Positions 18,182 to 27,349 are shown, numbered from the stretch's first letter. The stretch: 64,000 nt of DNA from Paraburkholderia caribensis (GCF_002902945.1 NZ_CP026102.1:2294001-2358000), one strand, 5' to 3'. The notes: generated by a model from the sequence alone, not told the origin. Numbers and translations: made by a program.

Positions 18182-19795
18182 TCATGCGCGGGGTTTCGCC
18201 AGCGCGCGCAGATCCCGCGCGACGTCGTCCAGCACCGGCTGCCATTGTCCGAACTGCCGCTGCCGGTACAGCGTAGCCGTCGGATACCACGGGCTGTCGC
18301 GCCTGTCGATCAACCACGTCCAGTACGGATTCACGTCGAGCAGGACCCACGTACGCTGACCGAGCGCGCCCGCCAGATGCGCCGCCGACGTGCACACGCT
18401 GATCACCAGATCGAGCTCGCTGACGAACGCAGCCGTATCGTCGAAGCTGCGCCATTCTTGCGTGAAGTCGTGCATCGGCAGGCCGGATGCGCGGGCGGCC
18501 CCGACGTCGGCCGCGGCGCCCGGTTGCAGCGAATAAAACGCCACGCCGTCGATGTCGCGAAACGCCTGCGCATAGCGCTGCCCGCCGACGCGCCGGAAGC
18601 GGTTGCGTCCGTGATTCAAGCTGCCCGTCCATGCAAGCCCGACCTTCAGACGCTTTTCGCCGGCGAGGCGCGCGCGCCATGCGTCGCGCAACTCCGCGTC
18701 CGCGCGCAGATAGGGCACCACGGACGGAATCGATTCGATGCGCGTGTCCAGCATCAGCGGCGCGCTGACGAGCGGCAATTCGAAATCAAACGGCGGCAAG
18801 GCTTCGACTTCACGCGCGGCGGAATACGCATCCACATGCGCGCCGAAACTGCGCGGCAACAGCGCGCCCATCTGCGGAAACGAGTTCCACACGATACGCC
18901 CGCCTTCGCGATGCACGCGCTGCGCGAGGAGCGGCATGAAGCGGCAAAACTGCAGCACGTCGCCCATGCCCTGCTCGCCCCACACGAGCAAGGTCTTGCC
19001 CCCAAGCGATTCGCCGCGCCACTGCGGCTTGCCGAATGGCGGACGCCCGTTCACCAGCATGCTGGCGGGATCGTTCCAGCGCGCCTCGTGCGCGGGCCAG
19101 CCTTCGGCATAGTTCCCGCGCAGCAGGTGCAGCACGCCAAGCCCTGTGCGCATCGATGCGTTGTCGGGCGCCAGTTCAGATGCCGTCGTCGCATGCGTCA
19201 GCGCGTCGTCCCAACGTTGAGCTTCCTTGAGCGCCTGCGCGAGATTGCCATGCGCCACGGCGCTGCGCGGGTCGATCTCGACGGCGCGCCGCGCCGCCGC
19301 AAGCGCGCCGTCGAGATCGAAGCAGGCGCGCCGCGCGCTCATCAGGTTGATCCACAGCGCGAAGTCAGATGGGTCCGCTGCGACAGCCGCTTCGAGCAGT
19401 TGCCGCTCTTCGGCGGGATCGCCGCCCGTGCGGTTCAGCGCGATCGAGAGGTTCTTGCGCAATTGCGGGTACGCAGGGTCGATCGCGAGCGCGTGGCGAT
19501 ACGGCGCGAGCGCGTCGCGATGCCGGTTCGCCATCTGCAGCGCGTAGCCGAGCCGCACGCTGGCCGCCGCGCTGTGCGGCTCGAGTTGCGCGATCGTTTC
19601 GACGAGCCCGATGGCTCGCGCGACGTCTTGCTGTTCGAGCAGTTCAAGCATCAGCCGGTCGATCGACATGCTATCCGCCGGGTGTAGACAAGACGCCGCT
19701 TCGAGCCACAACGCACGCGCGCGCACATCGCCCTCGGACTGCGCGGCGAGCGCGCGGCGGAGGAAGCTCAGGAATGGATCGAAGGTCGGTGGCAT
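18182..19795 (-). CDS. TPR protein with glycosyltransferase-like C-terminal domain
   Basis: About 537 residues. The first half consists of tetratricopeptide repeats (AAASVRLGYALQMANRHRDALAPYRHALAIDP, AVAHGNLAQALKEAQRWDDALTHA and similar). The second half starts at LLVWGEQGMGDVLQFCRFMPLL and contains KVGLAWTGSLNHGRN and VISVCTSAAHLAGALGQRTWVLL, the motifs of the TPR/glycosyltransferase-family-9-like proteins common in Burkholderia. It may glycosylate proteins or surface glycans; acceptor unknown. The start is uncertain (ATGs at 19795 and 19825, none with a clear ribosome site). It is convergent with the PBP gene, with 9 bases between the stops. Confidence 0.78.
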   Translation of the reverse strand: MPPTFDPFLSFLRRALAAQSEGDVRARALWLEAASCLHPADSMSIDRLMLELLEQQDVARAIGLVETIAQLEPHSAAASVRLGYALQMANRHRDALAPYRHALAIDPAYPQLRKNLSIALNRTGGDPAEERQLLEAAVAADPSDFALWINLMSARRACFDLDGALAAARRAVEIDPRSAVAHGNLAQALKEAQRWDDALTHATTASELAPDNASMRTGLGVLHLLRGNYAEGWPAHEARWNDPASMLVNGRPPFGKPQWRGESLGGKTLLVWGEQGMGDVLQFCRFMPLLAQRVHREGGRIVWNSFPQMGALLPRSFGAHVDAYSAAREVEALPPFDFELPLVSAPLMLDTRIESIPSVVPYLRADAELRDAWRARLAGEKRLKVGLAWTGSLNHGRNRFRRVGGQRYAQAFRDIDGVAFYSLQPGAAADVGAARASGLPMHDFTQEWRSFDDTAAFVSELDLVISVCTSAAHLAGALGQRTWVLLDVNPYWTWLIDRRDSPWYPTATLYRQRQFGQWQPVLDDVARDLRALAKPRA

Positions 19796-20230
19796 AAAGG
19801 TGAACGGAAGCGTTGGGCGAGGCATCGCGTCGGCACGCGCCCGGCGCACCAGGCGCGCCGGGTCGGATATTCTCCGGCGAATGGCGTGACCTGTCGTAAA
19901 GAATCGTCAAGTACCGACGCGATATCAACGGATGGATGCGTCGTGCCCGGTCGCGTTCACGCTTCGTTTATAGCCTTTCCGTCCCGCGCCTTGCGCGAAC
20001 GGCACGCATGCGCTGGCCCCAGCGAGCCATATTGAAGGAGCGGAAAGAATAGGACCACGTGTCTTAAGCTTCGTTTAATTCTTTGCTGTGAAGATGCCAC
20101 TCGACATTCCCTGTCGACCGGAGTTGGCGCTTTAGCGCCTTATTCTGGTCCCATGCAAAGCTGTTGTGCCGCTTGCGTACCGGCGGTATTTTTTATCCAC
20201 CGGCGGGGCATCCCCGGCAGGAGAGACACG
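19796..20230. other. Intergenic region without a recognised gene
   Basis: 435 bases between the TPR glycosyltransferase and the first small gene of the peptide island. It is more AT-rich than its surroundings after about 20040. A short hairpin, GGCGC-TTTA-GCGCC at 20126-20139, followed by TTATTC, could be a weak terminator or part of the leader of the next gene. I see no promoter I would defend and no -24/-12 element. Confidence 0.4.
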
Positions 20231-20485
20231 ATGGTTGAGGACACGGTGTTCGAACATCTACGCGCGCTGCACGGCAACGCGCAGACGCTGACCATCCGCA
20301 GTTGCACCGTCTCGCCGCCGATGCAGCACCCGTGGGGCCGCTCGTTCCGGCTCGTCGAATGGACCTTCAGGCACGACGTTGAATCCTTCCGGCGCGTCGT
20401 GCCTGCCGAGAGCACGCCTCGTCAGATTGCCGAAGCCGTAATGTCGCACGTGCCGGGGCGGCGCTTCTGCCAGCCTGGCGGATAG
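20231..20485 (+). CDS. Small protein of unknown function, paralogue of 20558-20800
   Basis: 84-residue protein beginning MVEDTVFEHLRALHGNAQTL. The ATG at 20231 has a good ribosome site (GGCAGGAGAGACACG). There is no signal peptide or TM helix. It aligns over most of its length with the product of the convergent gene at 20558-20800: WTFRHDVESFRRVVPAE here against FFFRHDDGSWNVFPPAE there, and TLTIRSCTV against ARVVRFCRT. The two therefore form a small unrecognised family, present twice at the edge of the peptide-secretion island. Immunity or regulation is possible but there is no evidence for either. Confidence 0.6.
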   Translation: MVEDTVFEHLRALHGNAQTLTIRSCTVSPPMQHPWGRSFRLVEWTFRHDVESFRRVVPAESTPRQIAEAVMSHVPGRRFCQPGG

Positions 20486-20557
20486 ATTGCGCGCCGCACA
20501 GCGCGAGCCGCTCGATACGCGCGCCGCGGGCGCTCGACGCCGGGTTGCCGTTTTTCA

Positions 20558-20800
20558 TCACGCAGTCCTCCACGCAGACATCGCCGGCCGTGTTTCGGCG
20601 GGCGGAAACACATTCCACGAACCGTCGTCGTGACGGAAAAAGAAAATCGACAGCAACCCGTTGGGGCGCACCGCCTCGACGCACACGCAGCGGCGATGCA
20701 TCTGCGTACGGCAGAAGCGCACCACGCGCGCGGGCATCGCGGGAGTCGGTGCGAGCCATTTGTCGACGGCCCAGTGCAGTGTTTTTCCGGTCGGGCTCAT
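20558..20800 (-). CDS. Small protein of unknown function, paralogue of 20231-20485
   Basis: 80-residue soluble protein starting MSPTGKTLHWAVDKWLAP at the ATG 20800, chosen because AAGGAGACCACC lies directly upstream; an in-frame extension to 20857 lacks a ribosome site. It shares the FRHD..S....PPAE core with the gene at 20231. The middle (CRTQMHRRCVCVEAV) is rich in Cys and Arg. It lies downstream of the LRAT-like gene on the same strand with an 80-base gap, so the two may be co-transcribed. Confidence 0.58.
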   Translation of the reverse strand: MSPTGKTLHWAVDKWLAPTPAMPARVVRFCRTQMHRRCVCVEAVRPNGLLSIFFFRHDDGSWNVFPPAETRPAMSAWRTA

Positions 20801-20879
20801 GGTGGTCTCCTTCGCTTTGCTGACTGCTTTTACGGCATTAAACGTTTCGAACTTCAATGTCGCTGTTCAATTGCGACGC

Positions 20880-21410
20880 TCATGCTGCGTTAACAACGGC
20901 GCGGCCGATTTTCATCCGGTTGCCGACAAAAGCACTGGCGAGGCACAGCAGCGCATGCATGCCCGCGCGCGGATGCGTGAGACATGCATGGACCTGTTCG
21001 CTGCGGCTTTCGCCGAGCAGACACCACGCGCAGAAGTGCTCGCAGTTGTTCGTCAGCAGGCGATAGTGGTTTTCGCCGAGGCGCGAGCGGGCGCGCAGCA
21101 CGGTTTGTTCGGCGGTGTACTTCGGGAACGGATGCGGGCGCACGGCAACGGCGTGACCATCGGCGAAGGCTTCGAGCGCCACTTCTTCGACGGGACCGCG
21201 ATGCGCGGACTTTGCGAAACCTGCGTAGTGAATGACCTTGCCGCCACCGACGTAAATGCCGTGATGTTCGTAGCCGCGGCGTTGGGTGATCAGGTGGGCA
21301 CCGAGGGCGGGTTCGTCGCTGGAACCGTCGAGCACCACATCAGCCGATGCGTAAGCAGCCGCGCGGTTTGCACCTTGTTCATTGCGAGATTGTTGGAGGT
21401 TGCGGTTCAT
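20880..21410 (-). CDS. LRAT-fold (permuted NlpC/P60) acyltransferase or peptidase-like protein
   Basis: 176 residues. It has the hallmark of the lecithin-retinol-acyltransferase fold: the His in GYEHHGIYVGGGKVIHYAG and, later, the catalytic Cys in LLTNNCEHFCAWCL. Members act on lipid or amide bonds as acyltransferases or hydrolases. GAHLITQRRGYEHHGIYV is close to the usual LRAT start GDHI...Y.HHGIYVG. The C-terminus has a hydrophobic stretch (MHALLCLASAFVG) that might anchor it. A possible -24/-12 element lies 53 bases upstream, so it may belong to the same regulon as the peptides. The target is unknown. Confidence 0.72.
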   Translation of the reverse strand: MNRNLQQSRNEQGANRAAAYASADVVLDGSSDEPALGAHLITQRRGYEHHGIYVGGGKVIHYAGFAKSAHRGPVEEVALEAFADGHAVAVRPHPFPKYTAEQTVLRARSRLGENHYRLLTNNCEHFCAWCLLGESRSEQVHACLTHPRAGMHALLCLASAFVGNRMKIGRAVVNAA

Positions 21411-21462
21411 GGCTTTGCTCAGGTATCCGGTTCAAAAGGCCAACACTGTTGCTGGCTCTTTT

Positions 21463-21477
21463 GCATCATCCGGACCA
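21463..21477 (-). promoter_or_regulatory. Possible weak sigma-54 promoter for the LRAT-like gene
   Basis: On the minus strand TGGTCC-GGATG-ATGC, with GG and GC at the correct 10-base separation but only four of six -24 bases matched. It lies 53 bases upstream of the LRAT-like start. Much weaker than the exact TGGCAC elements before the peptide genes. Confidence 0.35.
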
Positions 21478-21782
21478 GGCTATCTAAGCCATTGATTTAC
21501 CGCAATATTTCACACAGACAAGGCACGTTGCAGGGGGCCTGTGTAGGGACACACCCAACAGAATTTCAGGCGGTTGTGTTGTGCGACCACCACCACTTTT
21601 CGCTCCGCGCGCCTGTGCATCGCGCGGCGAAAATGTGTTGGTTCCCCCATCTTTCGCGGCGGCGCGCTGTTGGACGACGGCCAACGTCCCAAAGGACTCG
21701 CGCGCGGCGCGCGCGCGTATGTGCCCGCTCTATCCCACGTCCAGCAAGGAGCCACGCGAGCGCGCACAGGCAGGCCCCACAT

Positions 21783-21798
21783 TGGCACGGCCCTTGCA
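21783..21798 (+). promoter_or_regulatory. Sigma-54 (-24/-12) promoter for the peptide-PP2C unit
   Basis: TGGCAC-GGCCC-TTGCA is a full match to the sigma-54 consensus TGGCAC-N5-TTGCA, 64 bases before the ATG of the 21862 peptide gene. Transcription would start near 21808. The 450-base gap between 21411 and 21861 contains no other gene. Short inverted repeats such as GTTGG-ACGACGG-CCAAC upstream could bind an activator. Confidence 0.85.
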
Positions 21799-21861
21799 CG
21801 TCATAGCGCAACTTCCTTTGACTTCGCGCCGCGCGACGGGCGGCCATTCTGGAGACACACC

Positions 21862-22146
21862 ATGGCTTCCATCACCATCAGCGACCTTTCGCACAACCTC
21901 GCTCTCGATCGCAAGGCGATGGCCGCGATCAGCGGCGGCGGCGGTGCGCCGTGGGTATTCGGCTGGATCACACCGTATGTGCACGAAACGCCGAGCGTTG
22001 GACCCGTCGTCAACCTGTACGACGTCACGAACAACTTCTATGCTAACCAGATGATCAATCAGTTCCAGAATGTTGAAGTGAACAACACGGGCAACAACTC
22101 GAACATCAACGTATCGCCTGACGCACGCAGTACGAACCTGGCTTAG
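21862..22146 (+). CDS. Double-glycine leader peptide precursor (orphan 1)
   Basis: 94-residue small secreted-peptide precursor. The leader is 26 residues (MASITISDLSHNLALDRKAM then AAISGG) and matches those of the tandem arrays (I6, D8, L9, L15, G25-G26). The predicted mature part is 68 residues, without Cys, starting GGAPWVFGWITPYV and ending with an Asn-rich region (NNTGNNSNIN). GGAGAC before the ATG serves as ribosome site. A consensus sigma-54 promoter lies upstream and the PP2C gene follows after 5 bases, so both are co-expressed. Export by the C39 ABC transporter encoded at 24293-27349 is inferred. Activity unknown. Confidence 0.8.
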   Translation: MASITISDLSHNLALDRKAMAAISGGGGAPWVFGWITPYVHETPSVGPVVNLYDVTNNFYANQMINQFQNVEVNNTGNNSNINVSPDARSTNLA

Positions 22147-22151
22147 ATACC

Positions 22152-22922
22152 GTGACCTGTACCAGTCAATTCCGGTGGGCGTCGGCGGCGCGCACCGACA
22201 CGGGCCGGGTACGCGAGATCAATGAGGACGCCTGCCTCGATCAACCGCAGCGCGGCCGCTGGGCGGTGGCTGACGGCATGGGCGGGCACGACGTCGGCGA
22301 TCTCGCGAGCCAACTCGTGGTGGAAACGCTCGGCCAGTTGCCGGAACAGGCGGGTATCAAGCATTGCATCGCCGAAGCGCGCACGCGTCTGCAGGATGCG
22401 AACCGTCAGTTGCGCGACGAAGCAAGCCGCAGGCAGGTGCAGCGCATCGGCACGACCGTCGTCGTGCTGCTCGCGTGCGACCGCTTCTGCGGCTATCTAT
22501 GGGCAGGCGACAGCCGCATCTATCTGCTGCGCCAGGGGCAATTGCGGCAGCTGACGCGCGATCACAGCCAGGTGGAAGCGCTGCGGCAGTCCGGTCATCT
22601 GACCGAGGAAGAAGCCCGCCACCATCCTGCGCACAACATCATCACGCGCGCCGTCGGCGCAACCGATCATCTGGAGCTCGACGAAGACGCAATCGAAGTC
22701 GCGGACGGCGACGTGTTCCTGCTGTGCAGCGACGGCCTCAGCAACGAATTGACCAACGAGGAAATCCAGCAGACGCTCGCGAGCGTCGATTGTCTGCACG
22801 CGCCCGATGAACTCGTCGATATCGCACTCTCGCGCGGCGGCCGCGACAACATCACGGCTGTCGTCGTGCAGGCGGAAGATCCGCAAGCGTCGGACAAAAC
22901 CTTGTTGAACCCGTCGCCCTGA
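22152..22922 (+). CDS. PP2C-type Ser/Thr protein phosphatase
   Basis: Soluble metal-dependent phosphatase of 256 residues, starting with GTG. All PP2C metal-binding motifs are present: VREINEDACLD, AVADGMGGHDVGDLAS, LWAGDSRIYLLR, LLCSDGLSNELTNEEI and GGRDNITAVVV. It is the natural antagonist of the membrane Ser/Thr kinase at 37771-39906 and could dephosphorylate partners of the FHA protein at 29578-32142. It is co-transcribed with the upstream peptide gene (5-base gap), so its amount should rise when the sigma-54 promoter fires, a possible negative feedback. It is convergent with the sigma-54 activator gene. Confidence 0.9.
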   Translation: MTCTSQFRWASAARTDTGRVREINEDACLDQPQRGRWAVADGMGGHDVGDLASQLVVETLGQLPEQAGIKHCIAEARTRLQDANRQLRDEASRRQVQRIGTTVVVLLACDRFCGYLWAGDSRIYLLRQGQLRQLTRDHSQVEALRQSGHLTEEEARHHPAHNIITRAVGATDHLELDEDAIEVADGDVFLLCSDGLSNELTNEEIQQTLASVDCLHAPDELVDIALSRGGRDNITAVVVQAEDPQASDKTLLNPSP

Positions 22923-22943
22923 TCCGCTTTGCCAGCCGTTGCT

Positions 22944-24293
22944 TCAATGCAGCTCGGCTTCGTCGTCCTCTTCCGTGTCGTCCTTGCGCGCATTGGCCTG
23001 TGCATGCGCGCGGCGAAAGTCCTTCGAATGCAGTCCGTGCTTCTTCAGCAACATCTGAAGATGGGAGCGGTTCATGTCGACGCGGCGCGCCAGTTCGGCG
23101 ACCGTGCCGCCCACTTCCTGCAAGCCGCGCTGCAAGAAAGCTTTTTCCGCTTCGTCGCTGGCGGCGCGCTTCGCATCGCTCAACGACAACAGATTGGTCA
23201 CGCTCGCCGTGCCGTTCGCGGCCTCGCCCGCCGTGCCGAATATCGACGACGTAACGGGTGCCGTGGGCCGCATATCCACCGGCAAATGATCCACATCCGC
23301 GATGTCGCCCGCGAGGCACGAGATGCGGTACATCACGTTGCGCAATTCGCGGATATTGCCCGGATATGCATAGGTCAGCAGAAAGTCCCGCAATTTAGGG
23401 GTGATTCTCACAGGACGGCGCTTGAGCGCGCCCGCCGCCTCGTCGCCGAAGTACTGGATCAGAAGCGGAATTTCATCGCGCCTTTCGCGCAGCGGCGGCA
23501 AGGTCACGTGAATCACGCTCAGCCGGTAAAAGAGATCTTCGCGGAACGTGCCCTGTTCGCTCAGCTTGCGCAGATTGCGATTGGTGGCGGCGACAATGCG
23601 CGTATCGACGCCGATCGGCTCGTCCGATCCCACGCGCTGTATTTCATGCGCTTCCAGCACGCGCAGCAGTTTCACCTGCCCCGTCAAAGGCAATTCGCCG
23701 ATTTCATCGAGAAAGATCGTCCCCGTATGCGCGCTTTCGAATTTGCCTTTACGGTCGTTGGTCGCGCCCGTGAATGCGCCTTTTCTGTGGCCGAACAGTT
23801 CCGACTCCAGCAGGTTGTCGGGAATCGCGCCGCAATTCACGGAGATAAACGGCTTGTCCGAGCGGCTGCCGTTCGCATGAATGACCTTCGCCATCAGTTC
23901 CTTGCCCGTGCCGCTTTCGCCGTCGATCAGAACGGGGAGATCGGTCGGCGCCGCTTTCTCGGCGATTTCGAGCGATTCCAGCAGTTTCGGGTTATCGCCG
24001 AACGTGCCTTCGAAAATAAAGCTGCGCGCGAGCAACGCCTGCCGCCGCGCGCCGCGCGACAGGTCGCCGCGCATCGGCTCGACCACGGCCGCCTGCACGA
24101 AGCGCTCCTTGTGCGACATTTGCATCACTTCGTCACGCAACGAACTCGCCTGTTTCAGGAGCTTTTCGATATCCGAGCGTTCGAGCCGCGACGACCAGCG
24201 CAGCGTCGAGCGCAGGATTTCGATCTTCTCGATCAACCCTGCGTAAGAGATGGCGGAGCCGGTTTCGTCAGGCTGCTGGTCGAGTATTTTCAT
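22944..24293 (-). CDS. Sigma-54-dependent transcriptional activator without receiver domain
   Basis: 449 residues. The N-terminal ~95 residues are helical and match no sensor domain that I recognise; there is no response-regulator receiver. The AAA+ domain has Walker A GESGTGKE, the sigma-54-contacting GAFTGA loop, Walker B IFLDEIGEL and the RREDLFYRLSV-like sensor region (FREDLFYRLSVIHV). The C-terminus holds a Fis-type helix-turn-helix (GTVAELARRVDMNRSHLQML) and an acidic tail. It overlaps the exporter gene by one base (TGATG), so exporter and activator are made together. Five -24/-12 promoters lie before the peptide genes; this protein is the likely activator of all of them. Activity may be set by phosphorylation or by a partner protein. 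Confidence 0.9.
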   Translation of the reverse strand: MKILDQQPDETGSAISYAGLIEKIEILRSTLRWSSRLERSDIEKLLKQASSLRDEVMQMSHKERFVQAAVVEPMRGDLSRGARRQALLARSFIFEGTFGDNPKLLESLEIAEKAAPTDLPVLIDGESGTGKELMAKVIHANGSRSDKPFISVNCGAIPDNLLESELFGHRKGAFTGATNDRKGKFESAHTGTIFLDEIGELPLTGQVKLLRVLEAHEIQRVGSDEPIGVDTRIVAATNRNLRKLSEQGTFREDLFYRLSVIHVTLPPLRERRDEIPLLIQYFGDEAAGALKRRPVRITPKLRDFLLTYAYPGNIRELRNVMYRISCLAGDIADVDHLPVDMRPTAPVTSSIFGTAGEAANGTASVTNLLSLSDAKRAASDEAEKAFLQRGLQEVGGTVAELARRVDMNRSHLQMLLKKHGLHSKDFRRAHAQANARKDDTEEDDEAELH

Positions 24294-27200
24294 CAGGCGC
24301 TCAACTGTTTCTGGACGAGCTGGTAGTACATGCCCTTCCGGTTGACCAGTTCCTCGTGACGCCCCTGCTCGACGATCGCGCCTTCATAGAGCACGAGAAT
24401 CTTGTCGGCGCGCATGATCGTGCTCAGCCGGTGCGCGATGATGACGGCCGTGCGTCCCTTGAGGATTTCCTGCATGTTGCCGAGGATATTGCTCTCCGAT
24501 TGCGTATCGAGTGCCGACGTCGCCTCGTCGAATACCAGAAGACGCGGATCGTGATACAGCGCGCGTGCAATGCACAGCCGCTGAATCTGGCCGCCCGACA
24601 AACCAATGCCGCGCTCGCCGACCACCTGTTCGTAGCCGAGCGGCAGCTTGGCGATGAACGCGTGAGCGTCGGCCATCCTCGCCACCTCCTCGATGCGGCG
24701 GCGGTCCGGCGTGTCGTCGCCGCTCGCGATGTTCTCCGCGATCGTGCCGGAAAACAGCAGGTTCGTTTGCATCACATAACCGATCTGCGCACGGAAGAAC
24801 GCCTTGTCGATCACGTTCATGTCGTAACCGTCGACCATCATCTTGCCGTCGCTCGGCGTGTAAAAGCCAACCAGCAGCTTCGCGAGCGTGGTCTTGCCCG
24901 AACCACTGCGCCCGACGATCGCCACCAGTTCGCCCGGTTTGATGTCGAAGCTGATGTTCTCCAGCACGTAGGCGCTCTCTTCCTCGCCATAGCGGAAGTA
25001 CACGCCGTTCAGGCTGATCTCGCCTTGCAGGTCGGGCAGCATCACGCGCGACGGCAGGTCTTCTGGCTTCTGCTCCGGCTCGATATCGAGCACGTCGCCC
25101 AAACGTTCCATTGCGACGCCCGCGTCGTTGAGCATGCTCCACAAGCCCACCAGCCCCATCAACGGCGTCAGCACGCTGCCCATGAACGCGTTGAACGCGA
25201 TCAGCTGGCCGATCGTCATTTCGCGGGCGAGCACGAGATTCGCGCCGACCCAGAGAATCGCAATCGTCGTCGCGGCATTCAGCAACTGGCTGATAAAGCC
25301 GATCACGATGTTGAACGCGTGAGCGCGGTATTGGACCTCGAGGGCCTTTGCGTATTTCTTTTCCCAGCGCAAGCGCACGGGCCGTTCGATGCCCATGCCC
25401 TTCACCGTTTCGACACCCGACAACGCCTCCATCAGGAACGATTTCGAATCCGTCCCGGCCGAAAATGTTTCGCGTGCGTAGTTCTTGATCTTCGGCGTGG
25501 CGATCAGCGTGAGCGCCATGATCGGAATGACGAACGCGATCAGTACGAATGTCATCTTCGCGTTATAGAAGAACATGATCGCGAAGTAGATGAATACCAT
25601 CAGCAGATTCAACGCCGTCGTCACCGTCGATTCGGTGAGGAACGCGCGGATCGTCTGGTTCTCCTGGAAGCGCGCAAAAATGTCGCCCGTCTTGCGCTTG
25701 GCAAAGAACGAGAACGGCAGCGACATGGTGTGCCTGAAGAACTGCGACATCATCGCGAAGTCCATGTTGCGCACCATGAAGTTCGACAGGTACGCGCGCA
25801 CCATCGACATCAGCTGTGAGAACACATTCGAAATGATCAGGCCGAGTATCAGCAGATGTAGCAGGCTGACGTTCTGATGCACGATCACGCCGTCGAGGAT
25901 GTTCTGAATGATCAATGGCGGAATCACGCCCAGTACCTGGATCACGAAGGTCGCGAGGAACAGGTACATGAGAATCTTTTTATACGGCGTCAGATAGCCG
26001 ACGAAGCGCAGCCACGGCGAGCGCGACGCGGACAGCTGCACGAGATTCGGCCCCGCCGAGAACAGCAGACACGTGCCGCTCCAGCCGCGCTCGAAGTCTT
26101 CGAGACTCAGCTTGCGGAATCCCAGCGCGGGATCGGCGAGCCAGACATGACTTTTCGACACGCCGTACACGATGATGTAGTGATAGCCTTCCCAGTGCAC
26201 GATGAACGGCAGGTCGAAACCGCGCAGCGAGTCGAACGTGCACTGCACGCCGCGCGCCGTGAAGCCGAGCGATTCGCCCGCGCGCGCCAGGCTGTCGAGC
26301 GTCGCGCCCTGCGTCGTGACGTTGGCCAGTTCGCGCAGCTTGCCGAGCGTCATCGGAATACCGTAGTGCTTGCAGATCATCGCAAGACATGCGGCGCCGC
26401 AATCCATTTCCTCCGCCTGCTCGACAAGTCCGAAGCGCCGTATCACGCGCTCGCCGAGTTCGGGCTTCGTATGCAGGTCGAGCCGCAGAGGCCGCTTGCG
26501 GCGCTGCTCGATGCGCTTTTGCCGGTCCAGTTCGCGATCGGCGTATTTGATGCGCTCGTCGAGCACTTCGCGCAGCTTCGGATTGCGCTCCAGAATGAAA
26601 TGCACCGTGCGCTCGGGAATCACGAGCAGCCGCGTGTCCGTCGTCGCAATGGCCGATGCCGTCTGCTCCTGTCGCATCAGGCAAGCCTTCTCGCCGAAGA
26701 TTTCGCCTTCGCGCAATGTGGCGAGCGTATAGTCGGTGCCGTCCTCGTTGCGCACGATCCGCACCTCGCCCTGCCGCACGACATACAGCCGGCGGTCGTC
26801 GCGCGCGTCCTGCTTGAGAATCTCCTTGCCCGCGCTGACTTTTTTGACACCGACGCTGCGCACGTATTCCTCGAGTTCCTGCTTGTTCAGCTTGCCGCGC
26901 AAATCGAATAACTGCGCGACGAAGCCGCCCGCCGAGTTGATTGCCACGTAGCTCGCGACGAACGCCAGCGCCGCCTGATTGCCGGCGACGATCGGCTCCA
27001 TGGCGGCGCGCGGAATGAACAGCAGCTCGGTCTTTCCCGATGAGCGCACCGAAGACTCATGCGAATACGCGCGCAGCATCGCAATGTCGGCGAATACTTC
27101 GCCCGCTTTGCGCACGCCCATGCTGATCTCTTTGCCGTGCTCTTCGGTGAAGATACGCACCGAGCCGGACTTGATCACACAGAGCCCATCGGCGGGATCG

Positions 27201-27349
27201 CCCGCGTTGCACACCGTTTCGCCAAACGAATAGAAGCGCGACTGCACGTGCTCCGCGAGGCGTTCGAGTTCTTCGCGCGTAAACGGCGACAGGATCTCGA
27301 CCGTCGAGAGGAAATCGGCGATGGAAGGCGTAGTTTGCGGTGCATCCAT
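24293..27349 (-). CDS. C39-peptidase ABC exporter with two N-terminal cNMP-binding domains
   Basis: 1018-residue inner-membrane transporter that should cleave double-glycine leaders and export the cores. Order: two cyclic-nucleotide-binding-like domains (about 20-140 and 155-265; each with a GEVFADIAML or GEIFGEKACLM segment), a C39 peptidase (about 300-430), six TM helices and an ATPase domain. The peptidase triad is intact: Cys317 (EEMDCGAACLAM), His390 (EGYHYIIVYG), Asp406 (WLADPALGF). The ATPase has GRSGSGKTT, LSGGQIQR and LLVFDEATSAL. This layout recalls HetC-like exporters of cyanobacteria. The cNMP domains lack the canonical PRAA arginine motif in clear form, so a cyclic nucleotide ligand is uncertain. 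It is third from last in a tolC-FHA-hlyD-ppiC-ABC-activator gene order. Confidence 0.93.
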   Translation of the reverse strand: MDAPQTTPSIADFLSTVEILSPFTREELERLAEHVQSRFYSFGETVCNAGDPADGLCVIKSGSVRIFTEEHGKEISMGVRKAGEVFADIAMLRAYSHESSVRSSGKTELLFIPRAAMEPIVAGNQAALAFVASYVAINSAGGFVAQLFDLRGKLNKQELEEYVRSVGVKKVSAGKEILKQDARDDRRLYVVRQGEVRIVRNEDGTDYTLATLREGEIFGEKACLMRQEQTASAIATTDTRLLVIPERTVHFILERNPKLREVLDERIKYADRELDRQKRIEQRRKRPLRLDLHTKPELGERVIRRFGLVEQAEEMDCGAACLAMICKHYGIPMTLGKLRELANVTTQGATLDSLARAGESLGFTARGVQCTFDSLRGFDLPFIVHWEGYHYIIVYGVSKSHVWLADPALGFRKLSLEDFERGWSGTCLLFSAGPNLVQLSASRSPWLRFVGYLTPYKKILMYLFLATFVIQVLGVIPPLIIQNILDGVIVHQNVSLLHLLILGLIISNVFSQLMSMVRAYLSNFMVRNMDFAMMSQFFRHTMSLPFSFFAKRKTGDIFARFQENQTIRAFLTESTVTTALNLLMVFIYFAIMFFYNAKMTFVLIAFVIPIMALTLIATPKIKNYARETFSAGTDSKSFLMEALSGVETVKGMGIERPVRLRWEKKYAKALEVQYRAHAFNIVIGFISQLLNAATTIAILWVGANLVLAREMTIGQLIAFNAFMGSVLTPLMGLVGLWSMLNDAGVAMERLGDVLDIEPEQKPEDLPSRVMLPDLQGEISLNGVYFRYGEEESAYVLENISFDIKPGELVAIVGRSGSGKTTLAKLLVGFYTPSDGKMMVDGYDMNVIDKAFFRAQIGYVMQTNLLFSGTIAENIASGDDTPDRRRIEEVARMADAHAFIAKLPLGYEQVVGERGIGLSGGQIQRLCIARALYHDPRLLVFDEATSALDTQSESNILGNMQEILKGRTAVIIAHRLSTIMRADKILVLYEGAIVEQGRHEELVNRKGMYYQLVQKQLSA

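Noticed and set aside
20126..20139. Strong terminator before the 20231 gene
   Set aside because: The stem is only 5 bp and there is no proper T-run; noted only as a weak hairpin.
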